Assembly (NCBI RefSeq): GCF_000715075.1
Contig: NC_134102.1
Location: 106,032,001 to 106,096,000, forward strand
Length of the DNA stretch: 64,000 bases
DNA from: Nicotiana tabacum
Taxonomy: Eukaryota > Streptophyta > Magnoliopsida > Solanales > Solanaceae
Reading direction: 5' to 3'
Position numbers and translations under genes: made by a program. Below, piece after piece: positions 10,942-22,360 of the stretch. Below the pieces are notes generated by a model that was given only the letters and a program-made list of their open reading frames with translations, had not been told where the DNA came from and made no database searches. Positions within the stretch are counted from its first letter, which is position 1, and each line of letters begins with the position of its first letter.

Positions 10942-13900
10942 ATGAGCTTTACAGGAAAAGGGACTCCTACTAGTGACAAAAAGCTAACCTTAGCAAAAGC
11001 GACCAGCTTGAATCCAAATGCTGCAGAATTTGTTCCCTTTGCACTCAGATCACCCTCAGGTAGCACTAGCAGTATAGATGCGGCAAAGCTTTCTAACTCC
11101 ACCACAACTCCGGGAAAAGCTGTACTAGATAGATCAGAGTCATCTGTTTCGAATAACTCAGATGATGAAGCCCACCAGTACTGGCGTCGCCAGCTCCCGG
11201 ATGATATTACGCCGGACTTCAATTTCGTGGGAGAAGAAGATTCTCATGGAGTCAGCAGTCTTCCATTTTCTAGATTATCAATAAGTGATGTCAATGAAGC
11301 TTCAATATTCCCTGCCTCAACTGGCAGTGGCTTTATGCTGAAGGACCAGCAGGAATTCTCTCCTCGGGTTAATGGGACCAGCTTTGCTGAAAAGACAGGA
11401 TATCCTATTACATCTTTCAACGAAGATGCATCCCCAACTAGTTTTCATCTGCCTGCTAAACCCTGGGACAAGCCATCTCTGACCAATGACCAGCCTTTCG
11501 GCAATATTAGGGAGGGGCCTCATTATAACGGGAATTCAGGAAACAGCTTCTTTGCGGACATGACGAATGAGCAACCATTTTTTGAAGCAGATGTAAACCC
11601 TCTTGAATTTTTGGCCTCCCAATTTCCTGGTTTTGCTGCTGAAAGTGTTGCAGAGGTGTACTATGCCAATGGAGGTGACTTGAATCTGACAATTGAAATG
11701 CTTACTCAGCTTGAGGTATGGTTCACTTTCTTAATCTTAATGGATACAGTAGCATACAATTGTATTTACTTCAAAAAGGCAATTGCCTTTCTAATCTTCA
11801 TGACTTGATCTGTTACCTTAAAGTACTGCAGTTCTGTTAACCAGTATAGGCTGGGATTTGATTGTCTATATGGCCTACTGGTTGATTATTATTTATTTAT
11901 TTCCTCTGAGTGTATCCAACTTTTGGGAAGTATTGATCAGGGATTAGAATTATCTGAGCCCCGTGTCTTGTTAAATAGAGGAATCCAGATTTTTCTCCAC
12001 GTGATGTTTAAGTCTTTTATGCTTATAATTGTCTAGAAAATTCTACACTAAGTGTGGTAAGTTAGTCAAGCAGCTACTTATAAAACAAAAAAGTTTAATC
12101 AATTAGCTGTCATCATTGAGTCCCAGTGTCCTAGTAGTCTATGTCATTTTTGTGTTTGTTAGATTGTCTCGAGTCAAAAGCAAATAATTGTTTAGATTAT
12201 ACTAAATAGTTAGATGTTCAGTCAAATTAGTTGCACTGAACAGAATATTGGTAATGGACACAATATAGGGAATGTTGAAACTTCTCGTCATCATCTATCT
12301 GATAGTTTTGGAGATTGAATTTCCAGTGAAGACTCTGTTCTTAGGAACGTTCGATTACGTACTAATAGCTCAACACACTTTATACAGCTTCAAGTTGACT
12401 GTGGGTTGAATCAAAATATGAATTCAAAAGCCGTATCTGCTCCAAATCTTAGTGCTCTGGATTTCCCTGCTCTCTGTGTGGCAGAAAGTCAAAACAGCAG
12501 CCTAAAGTACTCTGGCAATGATGTTCAACAAAATGTCAACCCCTATAGGTCTTCTGAAAAAGAAAACACCCTTCTGTTTAGATCTGGATCTTCCATCCCT
12601 TCACGAGGTGCTACAGATTTTGCATCTGCTGTCAGGAAGATGGCCTCTCAGGATTCTAGCATATGGAAGTATGATAGGACTGGAGTAGCTGATGCTACTG
12701 TTGGATCAAGTAGAAATTCATCTGTCTTGGCTAGTTCTTACACTGGTGGGCAGAACAGGGGAGTTTATGGTGATAGGTTGCAGAGCCGAGGTTCCACGCG
12801 TGCAGCTCCCGTTTGGCTTGAAACTGGAGAAGCAGTTGGTAATGTTTTCCTAAAGCAGCCAATATAATTTTTGAATGTTCATTGAGGAAAATAATTTCTG
12901 CACGTCTATGTCCTTTAACTTTGTCGAGATTGCAGCAAATGTATATTCTGAAATGCGGGAAGAGGCTCGTGACCATGCACGCTTACGTAATGCATACTTT
13001 GAACAGGTATGTGGTATACATAATGATTGCAAAGGTGGATAGACGTGTAAATGTGAACTCACTTAAATTTGCATTCGTATTAGTATGTAAAGCCACAAGG
13101 GATAGTACTTTAGCCCTCTTCTTCCCGAAACTCCGCAAGAGAAAGAAGAAAGAATGCCATGAAACATGTATAATTTACTTGTTAAGGGAAGTTAACCTGG
13201 AATTGGGACCAATAATTGATGATGACCCTTGGAAAGTTCTTAAAGGGTGCTGATGGTGAAGTTAGAAGTGATTTTTTTTCTTTCTTTAATATCGAAGAAA
13301 TCCTCTATGGGTTCTGGTTCGACCCTCCTTCCAGCAGGCTTTGTTTACGGCTGGATTCGAACTGTGACGTGCGCCTTAACCCTCAAATCTTATGCTTGCA
13401 CCTTTACCATTGAACCAAAGCCCTGGGACTTTAAGATTAGAAGTGATTGTCTGCACTTCCTATTTCATCATAATGCTACTACGGCTGTTGCAAATTGCTA
13501 AGGCCATCTTATTGTAGGATGATCATAATGAGTTGGCTGTTGCTCAACTTCCAAAATTAATGTGTTGGCTGTTGCACCTATGTAACATTTGATATTTAGC
13601 TTCACTCCATCACGAATTCTTTTTAGGATTAAGTATCATTGCGGCAGGAATTTATTCCAATATGATCATGTCATGTAAACTTGGCTCTCTTACGCAGCAC
13701 TACCAGATCCTTAACCTTTGTAACTTTGTCTATGAGTAGGCTCGTCAGGCATACCTTATTGGTAACAAGGCTTTGGCCAAAGAACTGAGTGTCAAAGGAC
13801 AGCTGCACAACATGCAGATGAAGGCAGCTCATGGGAAGGCTCAAGAATCTATATATCGCCTAAGGTCTGTTTTTTTCTCCACGTGTATTGTCTGGCACCC

Positions 13901-14665
13901 TAAACTCTTAATATTAATGTTTTTATATGCTGGTGATGTCCTTTAACCAGAATTTGAGACTCTAGAATTTTCACAATCTTAATCTCACTCAGGCAGCGAT
14001 TTTCTAATTCTTCTGCTTCGCACAAAGTCAAATTATCTTTCTGTTGATTTCCAGCATTTTTCAATTTTCATGCATGTGCTGCTTAGGTAGCTTTTACAAT
14101 CGTCAGGTGCTGTGCATTTCAGCTTCTCACTGTGCAATGACACAAAATGTCAGAGAGGATGCCAGTGCTGAACTGTATATTCATGCTACTTGAGCTTTTA
14201 AGCAGTCAACACAAAACCTCCTGCTGAAGAAGTTCCGTGCATCAGTCCCTCCACTCCCCCCCCCAAAAAAAATTAAAAATTTTTGATAAAATCTCTTTTT
14301 CAACGAATTTTTTTAATGTAAAGAATATTTAGGTGTCTCTTTATGTACTTAAAATTCTTTACAGGAATCCAGTCAGTCCAGAGATGCAGGGAAATGGGAG
14401 AGGACAAGAGAGAATCATAGACCTGCATGGGCTTCATGTTAGTGAAGCTATTCATGTCCTTAAGCGTGAGCTGTCTGTGTTGAGAAATGCTGCCAGATCA
14501 GCAGACCAGCGAATACAGGTTTACATTTGCGTTGGAACAGGACACCATACAAAGGGTTCGCGGACTCCTGCTAGGCTTCCCATTTCTGTCCAGCGTTACC
14601 TGCTAGAGGAGGGCCTTGATTACTCTGAGCCACAACCTGGGCTTCTTCGAGTTGTGATTTACTGA
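10942..14665 (+). CDS. CID7: Polyadenylate-binding protein-interacting protein 7 (CID7-like), spliced
   Basis: The coding exons are 10942-11715, 12388-12838, 12936-13006, 13740-13864 and 14365-14665. All junctions are GT-AG and the phases join to 1722 bp, 573 residues plus stop. Residues 23-35 (LNPNAAEFVPFAL) are a PAM2 motif that binds the MLLE domain of poly(A)-binding protein. Residues 219-258 are a CUE-type ubiquitin-binding helix bundle starting NPLEFLASQFPG. Residues 412-472 form the DUF1771 region (YSEMREEARDHARLRNAYFE). Residues about 490-573 are an Smr domain with the IDLHGLH motif and a VGTGHHTKGS loop. This order matches Arabidopsis CID7 and its length. It probably acts in cytoplasmic mRNA metabolism through PABP. 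Smr domains of this class can be endonucleases; activity here is inferred. The preceding exon is 10810-10941 UTR. It is the only intact host gene in the window. Confidence 0.93.
13262..13448 (-). mobile_element. tRNA-derived SINE in CID7 intron (minus strand)
   Basis: A perfect 12-bp target duplication, TTAGAAGTGATT, flanks the element at 13262-13273 and 13437-13448. On the minus strand the body (13436-13274) has a pol III A box TGGTTCAATGG, a B box AGTTCGAATCC about 40 bases downstream, and an A-rich tail (the T-rich run at 13274-13290 on the plus strand). About 163 bp long. It lies between coding exons ending at 13006 and starting at 13740, so it does not alter the protein. Open plus-strand frames over it are not coding. 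Confidence 0.85.
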
Positions 14666-15150
14666 GTCGTGAAGGTATAGGAGTTTTTGACACAGCATTA
14701 CCCTAGAAAATCCATCAGATGAGAGGAAAAAGAAGTTTGGGAGAAAAAGAAAAAAAGAAATTGTTGTACCTGTAAATGGGGGGAACGGACAATTAGTGCA
14801 AATTATGGAAAAGGGGAAAATGAAAATGTGAAAAAGAAGGGAAGAAAATTGTATCATTAAGATTTAGTTGTTGGATAGGAGGATACCTTTTTGTAGTTTG
14901 TGGGGACCTGCATCGGCCCCCTGCCATTTTGTAATTTTTGTAACTTGGGTTCATTCTCACATTCCTTTTTATCTTGATTAGCCGATGTAACTGATAGAAT
15001 TCTTTCACATGAAAGTTCAAATTCATCAAAGTGTTCAGTGGCTCTGGAAAGAGCATTTTCCACCGAAGTTATTGTTGCAGGGAGCTCGGGGTAAAACGTC
15101 CTTTCTTTTGGAGTAATCATTTTATGCATGTGTGTTTTAGTGGAACCTTG
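14666..15150 (+). other. CID7: CID7 3' UTR (end approximate)
   Basis: Following the TGA at 14663-14665 the sequence is A/T-rich with runs of A and G, consistent with a plant 3' UTR. No single poly(A) signal stands out. The end near 15150 is an estimate; minus-strand frames in this stretch show no recognisable protein. Confidence 0.5.
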
Positions 15151-16046
15151 TAAAGCTGTAACCCAATTTGGGACTATCGGAGTGGCACTACTAATTTACA
15201 GCCAACTCCCCAAAATATTAGTTTGTCCTCCGTTGGCGTATCGTGATTATGAGTAGTAAATTATCGTTGTATGGTTGCATTTAGATGGTGAGAACCACAA
15301 ACTAGGAATGTTATAATTGAGGGATTTCTATCTAATTCCTTTACTACATGCAAACTGTGTTTAGATCACTCGACTCTAAGTAGAGGTTCGCTTCAGTCTT
15401 AATTCGTGCATTTGAAGCTTAAGGATTTAACTAGCCATGCAATCCCCATATTAAGTAGCTCCTCTCGGTAGTCTATGTCAATATTGACATAGAGAACTTT
15501 TTTAGTAGCCTATGTCAGTATCGCAGATAAAAGACCATTAGGATCAATGACAGAAGCTAAAAGTCCTCTCTTTTATCTATAATATTGACAATATTATCAA
15601 GTCTCAAGGTTCAAGATTATAATCCTTATCCCAATCAAATCTCAAGGTTCGAGATTATAATCCTTATCTTGATAACCAAACATCCTTATCCTGATTACCA
15701 AACGACCACTCAAAGTTGGTTTGGAATAGTTACTGCTATGGTTCTAGTTTAGATCTCTTTTCTCGTTTGGTTTGTTTTAAACTAGTCTTCTCTTATTTTT
15801 TTAGAGGAAATTCGGACAAATTTGCTATACAAAAATTATGTCAATCATATTTCTTTCCTTTTACGAATTTTACTTTTATTTATTTGTTTCCCCAGACTAT
15901 TTACCTATACAATAAGATTAACCCCACGTGTTTTCCCAGTACTCCCTTCGTTCACTGGAGTATAATTTTGAATGTTTCACCACCCTTATAACACGATTTT
16001 TCTGATGGGAAAATATAAAAAAAAGCTAACAATCATAAACATAGTT
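15151..16046. other. Intergenic region with short repeats
   Basis: No gene seen. At 15596-15671 a 38-bp unit containing CTCAAGGTTC and ATAATCCTTATC is repeated in tandem with few changes. The following stretch ends TTACCAAACGACC at 15696-15708, resembling one end of a MITE whose other end I cannot place. A second short inverted pair around GTCAATATTGACATAG lies at 15476-15495. Confidence 0.55.
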
Positions 16047-16390
16047 GAAACTAGAATTGTCGGGGAAACTCAGTAAAGAGGTCCCCTCCAAAAATAGGCG
16101 TATGCCACTAGATGCAGCGCGCACACGGTATTCTTTAGTAAAAGGCGAAAGAATAGTTCGCTTTGTGCTCACTGCATGGCTGCGTGAGCTTTACAATAGC
16201 CAGTGCTTCCCTTTTTATGTTGTAACAAAGTCTGGATTTACTCTTTCTTTTCGATGTGGTACGTGCATCACTCTTTTTCCCCTTGAGGCTTCAAAGTATA
16301 TTACTCTTTCCGTCTTCTTCTTGTTCTTCTCCTTCTTCACCGGTCCTGCAATTACTATATGGTTGGAATTTACAGGTTTTTCAAAATAAA
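16047..16390 (+). repeat. Repeat U, copy 1 (upstream module of the gene array)
   Basis: About 340 bp starting ACTAGAATTGT and containing ATAGGCGTATGCCACT, ATTCTTTAGTAAAAGGCG and a TC-rich end. It recurs at 19571-19910 and 23454-23790, each time upstream of a copy of the same gene or remnant. Open frames through the three copies are similar, but one copy lacks one codon and the rest carries substitutions, so I treat it as non-coding. It may be the ancestral promoter or 5' leader of the array. Confidence 0.7.
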
Positions 16391-16657
16391 AACAACTTTT
16401 GTGGTTCTGCATCATTTGTAATCTAATATTCGATTTCGCTTCAGTTTCTAGGTGATTGTGAAGAGATATATATATATATGCTCACAAGCTGATCGACGAA
16501 ATGCTGCACAGAATGATTTGGGCTAAATATATTGAATTTCAGATCCAGGTTGGTTGTTAATTGTATAATGGAGGACTCAATTGGCAAAAATAGATCACAA
16601 AGCAGTTCTCGGTCGTTTAAATTGCATGGTTTATGCTTACTTTAGGTTAGCCGTACA

Positions 16658-18424
16658 ATGGCGTTGAGTAGTATGAGGAACGTTATACCTCGAGCTAAGA
16701 TATTGATAGCCAGTAAAAGTGGAATGATGAGGTTTTATCACGGCCCAGAAGAATTCCATGAGGAGTCTTTGCCTTCTGAATGGTATGAGAAAGCTTTCTC
16801 AAAATTAACAAAATTGAGTCACTTGCTAAAGAATGTGGACTTAGTTGATGGTAAGCTAGTCAATGTTAATGACCGCGTGAGAGTTTATGATGAGAGCTTG
16901 GAACAAAAGATGTGTACTTTTAAATCACTGGCTAGGACCTTTGTTGGGTGTCCGTCAATGCAAGAAAGGATGAAGAAGAATGTGATGGAAGCATTAGCTG
17001 ATTCACAATACGACCAGCCCGTGTATTTCAGTAAAGCTAGCGAGAGGGAATCGATTACAATTGATTCCCTCACAAAAGTGTCAAACTTCTTGAATGCGTC
17101 TGCTCAACAAAAGAAGCTTGTCAGGCAATCAGTATGTGCACAGGTCACAAAGTACCCGATATGGACAGAGCACTCGGGAAGATATTGACTGGACTGAAAT
17201 CTGAGATAGATTTTCTAAATAGTAGGTGTCCGAGTAAAGAAATTAAAATGGCGCAGCAAATAGTTGCAACTTGTCAAAAGTTTTTAGAAAGTGCCACTTC
17301 TTATGACCCTGAATCCACTTCATGGATGCGCCTCGCACCTGCCAAAGGCGCGGAGTTACCCACTTCTCACAAGTGGGAAGATGTTCTTGAAATGTTTCTC
17401 GACCTTATTAATTGCTTGTGTGAAGAGACTAAATTAACTTCGGAGGTTAAGAAGCTTGAGGTCATGAAAGAAGGGCTTTATCAGATTAGGGATGTTCTGA
17501 TAGACAAAAGCATTGGATATAAGGAAACTCGCCACCAGGAGAGTTTAGTGCACAAGAAGTTGAGTAAAACATTGGGTCACTCATCACGATGTGTGTTCAC
17601 ACTTCTTCTTTATTATATTTATGGCAACATATGGGATATTGAAGTTGAAGTTTGTGGAGGACTTTATGCAATTGGTCGCGGGGATAAATTCCGTCTGTGC
17701 ATGGGAAAGATCTTAACATCCAATGAGCAGAATATACTGCAGAGTGGGGTAAAGCAGCTAAGCAGAGTTCTGGGGCTTTTCAAGTTTGTATGGGAAACAG
17801 CAGGAATGAAAGGCGACCTAGAAGTACAAGGACATTTGTGGTGCATTGGTGCGGAGAATAAGTCATTTACCTATAGAAACACTATGTTCTTGCTGCATTC
17901 TATTAGTTGCTGATGCCGGACTTGTATCGTAGGTTAGTATGTGATCAACTATTTGCTGCCATAAAAAATGCTTCTCCTCTGTCATATCATTTTCAGGATG
18001 TTAGTTATGATGGGGAAACTTTATTGTCTGAGTTACAACGCAATCATCAATTCATCTGTTTTGTTGCAGATGGTCTAGTCAGAAACTACATTTTTATCCC
18101 CGGTACAGAAGTTTTAATCCATTGTAGTGTACTTGCCTTGGTTTATGATGTTATAGGACAATTAAATGTTAGATATTCCTCCTTTTTTTTCTTCAACTTG
18201 CACAGGCTGGACCAATCTTATCTTGAAAAGGGTCATTATAAGAAAAGACTTGCTGCCATATTCCACCAAGTTTTGGTAAATTTGTGATGCTGCTCACTGC
18301 TGAACTCCTTCAACTTAGTTGGTGATTTTTTACTTGCTGCTTATGACAAGGACGCGCTTATCTACCCATTCATATATTTGAGGTTTGGAAAATATGATGA
18401 ATCTCAGGCTGTTGTACGCGCTTG
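16658..18424 (+). pseudogene. Array unit 1: unrecognised plant protein, nearly complete but frameshifted
   Basis: Frame one (16658-17188) encodes a protein starting MALSSMRNVIPRAKILIAS, basic and lacking acidic residues for its first 28 residues, like an organelle-targeting leader. It stops just after the codons for VTKYPIWTEHSG. A second frame (17134-17913) picks up the homologous sequence at once (LKSEIDFLNSRCPS) and continues about 250 residues to a Gly/Cys-rich stretch containing VCGGLYAIGRG. Exon-like pieces follow at 17907-18287 and, by translation, 18308-18424 (DFLLAAYDKDAL). The simplest reading is a one-base loss between about 17150 and 17180, since no intron of workable size fits. 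I do not recognise the family. Four degraded relatives lie in this window. Confidence 0.6.
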
Positions 18425-19570
18425 AAAAGATGATGCAATGGGGAATGTTAATGATGTTTACAGTAAATAAGAATTCAAAACTATTGAGATTGAGGAGAAT
18501 AACACAAATAAGATACTTTTGAGGCACTATTGATTTTTGACCCAGGTACAGAAGTTTTTGGAAAAAGTACGGCGCCAGAATTTTAAAGCCTCTACTGACT
18601 ATCGCCAAAATTTTAGCAAGTTATGCTGATCGTCATAATTTCTAGCCAAATTCTGGCCACAATCAATGGTAGGATGTGATCGTGATGGATGTCATAGTGT
18701 CTTACCTATGTAAATAGTGAGTGCTAAAATTATATTGTTTCAAATCAATGCTGGTTTTCATTATCCAACAGTCAACTAAACCATTTATTTGATCCGATGT
18801 CCGCTATTGATATCAAAATTCTTGAAGAACGGCATTCTGCTATGTGGAAACTTAACCTAAGTATAAATAGAACTGAACGGTAAACGGTTTTTGTATTGTC
18901 ATATTTGGTCAGAAAATTTGAAATATGCAAATTTTAAAGCAGTGGAACTGCACTCCACCATCTGAATATACTCAGCCACTTATTACCTCTTTCTGAGTTA
19001 TATTATTAATAACAAGTCTCTCAAATATGGTTTTATTTTAAGATTGTAGCTAATTACATTCTAATAATTCAGTATGAGTTCTGCCTTTTTTTTGTTAGAA
19101 CGTCACAATTTGGAGCAGATAGATTTACTATAATTCCCCATCCTCAAGTAGAATTGTGTGAAATTAGACATCATATCCAATACTCTCTTATTCAGGGGAA
19201 AAGTACTCTTATTTTTGAAATGTTACAAAAAATCAGCACTGCCAATTTAACTTTTATCTTACTGAAGCTGGAATCGAGAATAAATAAACTTTCTAGAACG
19301 AGTAAAATAATGAATTAATTGAGGTAATACATTTGCTCACATTATATCAGAAAAATAAAACATAATTACATCTTCAGTGATGCCTGTTTTTATAAACAAA
19401 AACGGTGCAGGTGCCCTCTCTTTCTAGGGCTTCATTTCCGTCTTTGGTCCATGGTTCAGTTTGATAAGTGATGTTCATTTCCATTCTGAGAAATTAACTT
19501 AGGAAGAGACCCAAATCATTCACACTTGGTTCTTCAGATAGTATGCCTATCAAACAACTCATTAAAGGTT
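18425..19570. repeat. Downstream module of unit 1, duplicated at the right end
   Basis: No gene. The stretch 18553-19021 (starting GGAAAAAGTACGGCGCCAG) recurs at 63509-64000 with small differences and is the 3' flank of the gene in both places. The remainder, 19022-19570, is AT-rich and holds nothing I can name. Confidence 0.75.
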
Positions 19571-19910
19571 GACACTAGAATTGTAGGGGGAACTCAAAGA
19601 AGAGAACCCCTCCAAAAATAGGCGTATGCCACTGAATGCAGCGCACACACAGTATTCTTTAGTAAAAGGCGAAAGAATAGTTCGCTTTGTGCTCACTGCG
19701 TGGCTGCGTGAGTTTCACTGCTCTTCGCATCTGCCATTTTATATGTCACAGCAAGTTCTGGCTTACTCTTCCACTTTCGATGTGGGACTCAACTCACTCC
19801 TTTTCCTCCATCTGGTTCTATTGAACTTTGAGGCATCAAAATATACTTCTTCTTCTTCTTCCTCTTCTTCAGTTGCTCCACCATTCCTTCGCTTTTGATA
19901 TGTGACAATC
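19571..19910 (+). repeat. Repeat U, copy 2
   Basis: Homologous to 16047-16390, including ATAGGCGTATGCCACT and TTCTTTAGTAAAAGGCG, then diverging into a TTC-rich tract near 19850. Sits upstream of the unit 2 remnant. Confidence 0.75.
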
Positions 19911-20149
19911 TACTGTTTCAAAATTTTTAGAGGAACTAATGTAAATACTGAGGTTACAATTGTACAAATTAAAAAATAAGTAATAGATAGGCTGGAAGTA
20001 AGTAGGAACTCAAGGAAAGCACGGAAATGCAGAGGTTTTTTGCAAGCAATAGCTGTATAGTTCAGATATGTTGAGGCCATTACTCACAGTTTCTTGTGAG
20101 GAGGTGCTCTTTAGTTTGTAACTGTTTGAATGATATGAATGGTAATTCA

Positions 20150-20640
20150 CAATGTTACCAAAAAACAAAATAGAACTGACTTCTGCCTTCCATCTCTTTC
20201 ATTTTTTCGATTCATTTAAGCTATGTATTGCTTCAGTTTTTGGTGATTCTGAAGAAGTACATGCTGACAATCTTATCGACGAAATGTCCATAGAATGGTG
20301 TTGTACTTTATATACTGAATTTCCAATGCAGGTTTAGTTATTAAGCTTATAATAAAGGACCAATTGGCTGAATAAGAAAACAAAGCAGCTGATTCTTTGC
20401 GTTGGCGTCAATATGGCATTGAACTATGTAAGGAGCTAAGATTCTGCAAGCCAGTAAAGATGGGTTGACAGCTGCAGAGTTTGGTGATGAACTCAAGTTC
20501 ACAATTTCTTGTTTTTTTTGTAAGATGGACAAAGTTGTAATAGGCTATGGACTTGTTGGAAGGTTCTGTTCTGACTACTTTTAGTATGAAAATTCGCCTC
20601 TGCATTATCATATCTTATAACCCGTAACTTGCTTTCTTCT
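20150..20640 (+). pseudogene. Array unit 2: gene remnant
   Basis: Aligns by eye with the 16445-16725 leader and start region of unit 1: the CTGAATTTCCAATGCAGG stretch, then a start-like TGGCATTGAACTATG followed by AAGATTCTGCAAGCCAGTAAAG, matching the unit 1 residues KILIASK. Numerous indels and stops; homology is lost after about 20480. Non-functional. Confidence 0.6.
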
Positions 20641-21720
20641 TCTTAGGGCACTGAGTGTCGTCTGAACGACTCCTTTCGTTGCAAGCCAGGGCATTTCTGC
20701 CACAATATTCACTTGCAGTGGTGGCTGATATGGTGATTTCTGGAAGTCATTATTTTGCTCTCAGCATTCTTGGCGCACCACATATGACAATATAATGCAT
20801 CATAACTTTGTGCTCATGTTCTTTTGAGTCCACTACTGCAACTAATATAACCAGTTTGGTGAAGGGAAGTGATCATCTTATCATTTGGTTCAAAAGTCAA
20901 AACGTGGGCGACTTTAGTAAAAAGAAACTATGCTGTGCGGCTTAGAAATCTGTTTTAGCTAAATTAGCTTTTCCAAGTTCTGATTAAGAACAATGGAGCA
21001 GAAAAACTTTCCCATATTCCTATTGGAGTGTTTCCCGTATGATCAGTTCATACTTCTCTCTTTTTTTGGACATAAACGGGTGCTTACATTAATTTACTAT
21101 CTTTAAGGAGACATTGTTAATCAACCGATCCACAGGTCAAACTGATGTTTTTGGTGCTTCTTCTTTGCAGTATTTGCACTAGCTAATCTTTCTGAGCAAA
21201 TGTAAGATTATGGAATTGTAGCATTTGGTGGAGTTCCTTAGCTCAACGCAAAGATCTTACATTTTATGGAACTTTGGGAGTAAAGTATTTGGTGGAATTC
21301 GCATAGGTCAATGCAAAGATCCTACAGGCCATTTCCTCCTCATCATTCGGGCGGAGTTGGAGTTCTAGTTACGATTCGTTAGAACCAGTAGCTTCCGCCA
21401 AAACTATGTATTTGTGTTAAGAAATCTACTAAATATATATAAATAATTATTCAGAACCCATTAAACTATCTTTTCTTGAATCTAGAACCCATTATAAATT
21501 CAAATTCTAGATCCGCCTACATGAATATGCAACCTGATTGAAATATAGCTATGGCCTATGGAAGGAGGGATTGGGAGAGATTGTTAATGTGATCAACAAT
21601 AGTTTTTTTTCATTATGGTTTATAGATGTTGATCTCCGGATGCATAAAAGTTACTCTCCAACTGTTTTCTGTTTTCTTGATAATGTTTTTTGTTTTCTAG
21701 ATAATTTCTCAAACTTGTCA
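20641..21720. repeat. Spacer of the array with internal duplications
   Basis: No gene recognised. 20860-21000 recurs at about 61085-61240 (TAGCTTTTCCAAGTTCTGATTAAG). 21160-21330 shares TATGGAATT, AGCATTTGGTG and GCAAAGATCCTA blocks with 22690-22885, and also repeats those blocks within itself, indicating local duplication. Confidence 0.6.
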
Positions 21721-22360
21721 TTTTTATCCAAATCGTGTACTAGTCTTCATAGTCAACCAAATAGTTGATGTGCAATGTGTCTCATTGACATCATGGTTTT
21801 TAGTGAAAGGCATTTTGTCTAAGTGGTATTTCACCATACCTATGAACAAGACATAGAGTTGGGTTGTGCCATAACTGTTTGGTCCAAAAAAAACATGAGA
21901 TTCTCTCAAAGACGTGAATAATGGGAAGGAAAAGGCTAAAAGTAATTAGAATAAATTTCAACAGTAGACTAAGTAATTCCATCCTCAGTCCTCACGCCCA
22001 AATATAGAAAGGCAAACAACTTAGAGTTACTAATGTCATGCAAATCTAAATTAACAAATTGGAGTTCGACAAAACTCTCATTTATTTAACAAGTACAATA
22101 AAATTACAAATATTGGCATAGAATTGTAAGGGGAACTCAACGAATTCACAAGGACACAATATTCATGCCTTGAGTGAAACACTTTTGTTGATGACTTAGA
22201 TAGGGGCCGCGCGAACGCAGGCCCCCACTGCCACAAATTATGACGTAGGCTCGACCACTAGGGCCGACCTTAGGCGGGCACCCCTCCAAAGTGCAATGGA
22301 GGTCACCAACCTAGGCCATGGCTCTTATTGATCACCCATTGACCCCGTCCAGGTAAGTAT
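21721..22360. repeat. Spacer module of the array; empty site for the solo LTR
   Basis: Recurs at 57318-57601 plus 60552-60945, where it is interrupted by a solo LTR. Here the site reads continuously around 21970-21980 (AATTCCATCCTCAG). Contains a GC-rich island at 22200-22340 (GGGGCCGCGCG, AGGCCCCCACTGCC) quite unlike its AT-rich surroundings and conserved in both copies; I do not recognise it. Confidence 0.75.

Noticed and set aside
13310..13430. tRNA gene in the CID7 intron
   Set aside because: A and B boxes are present but the cloverleaf does not close, and the segment has a poly-A tail and a target duplication, so it is a SINE.
13216..13501. Two plus-strand frames in the CID7 intron
   Set aside because: They cover the antisense SINE and are absent from the CID7 protein model.
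17148..17172. A tiny intron explaining the unit 1 frame switch
   Set aside because: GT...AG at this spacing would give an intron of about 25 bases or less, far below plant minima; a one-base lesion is simpler.
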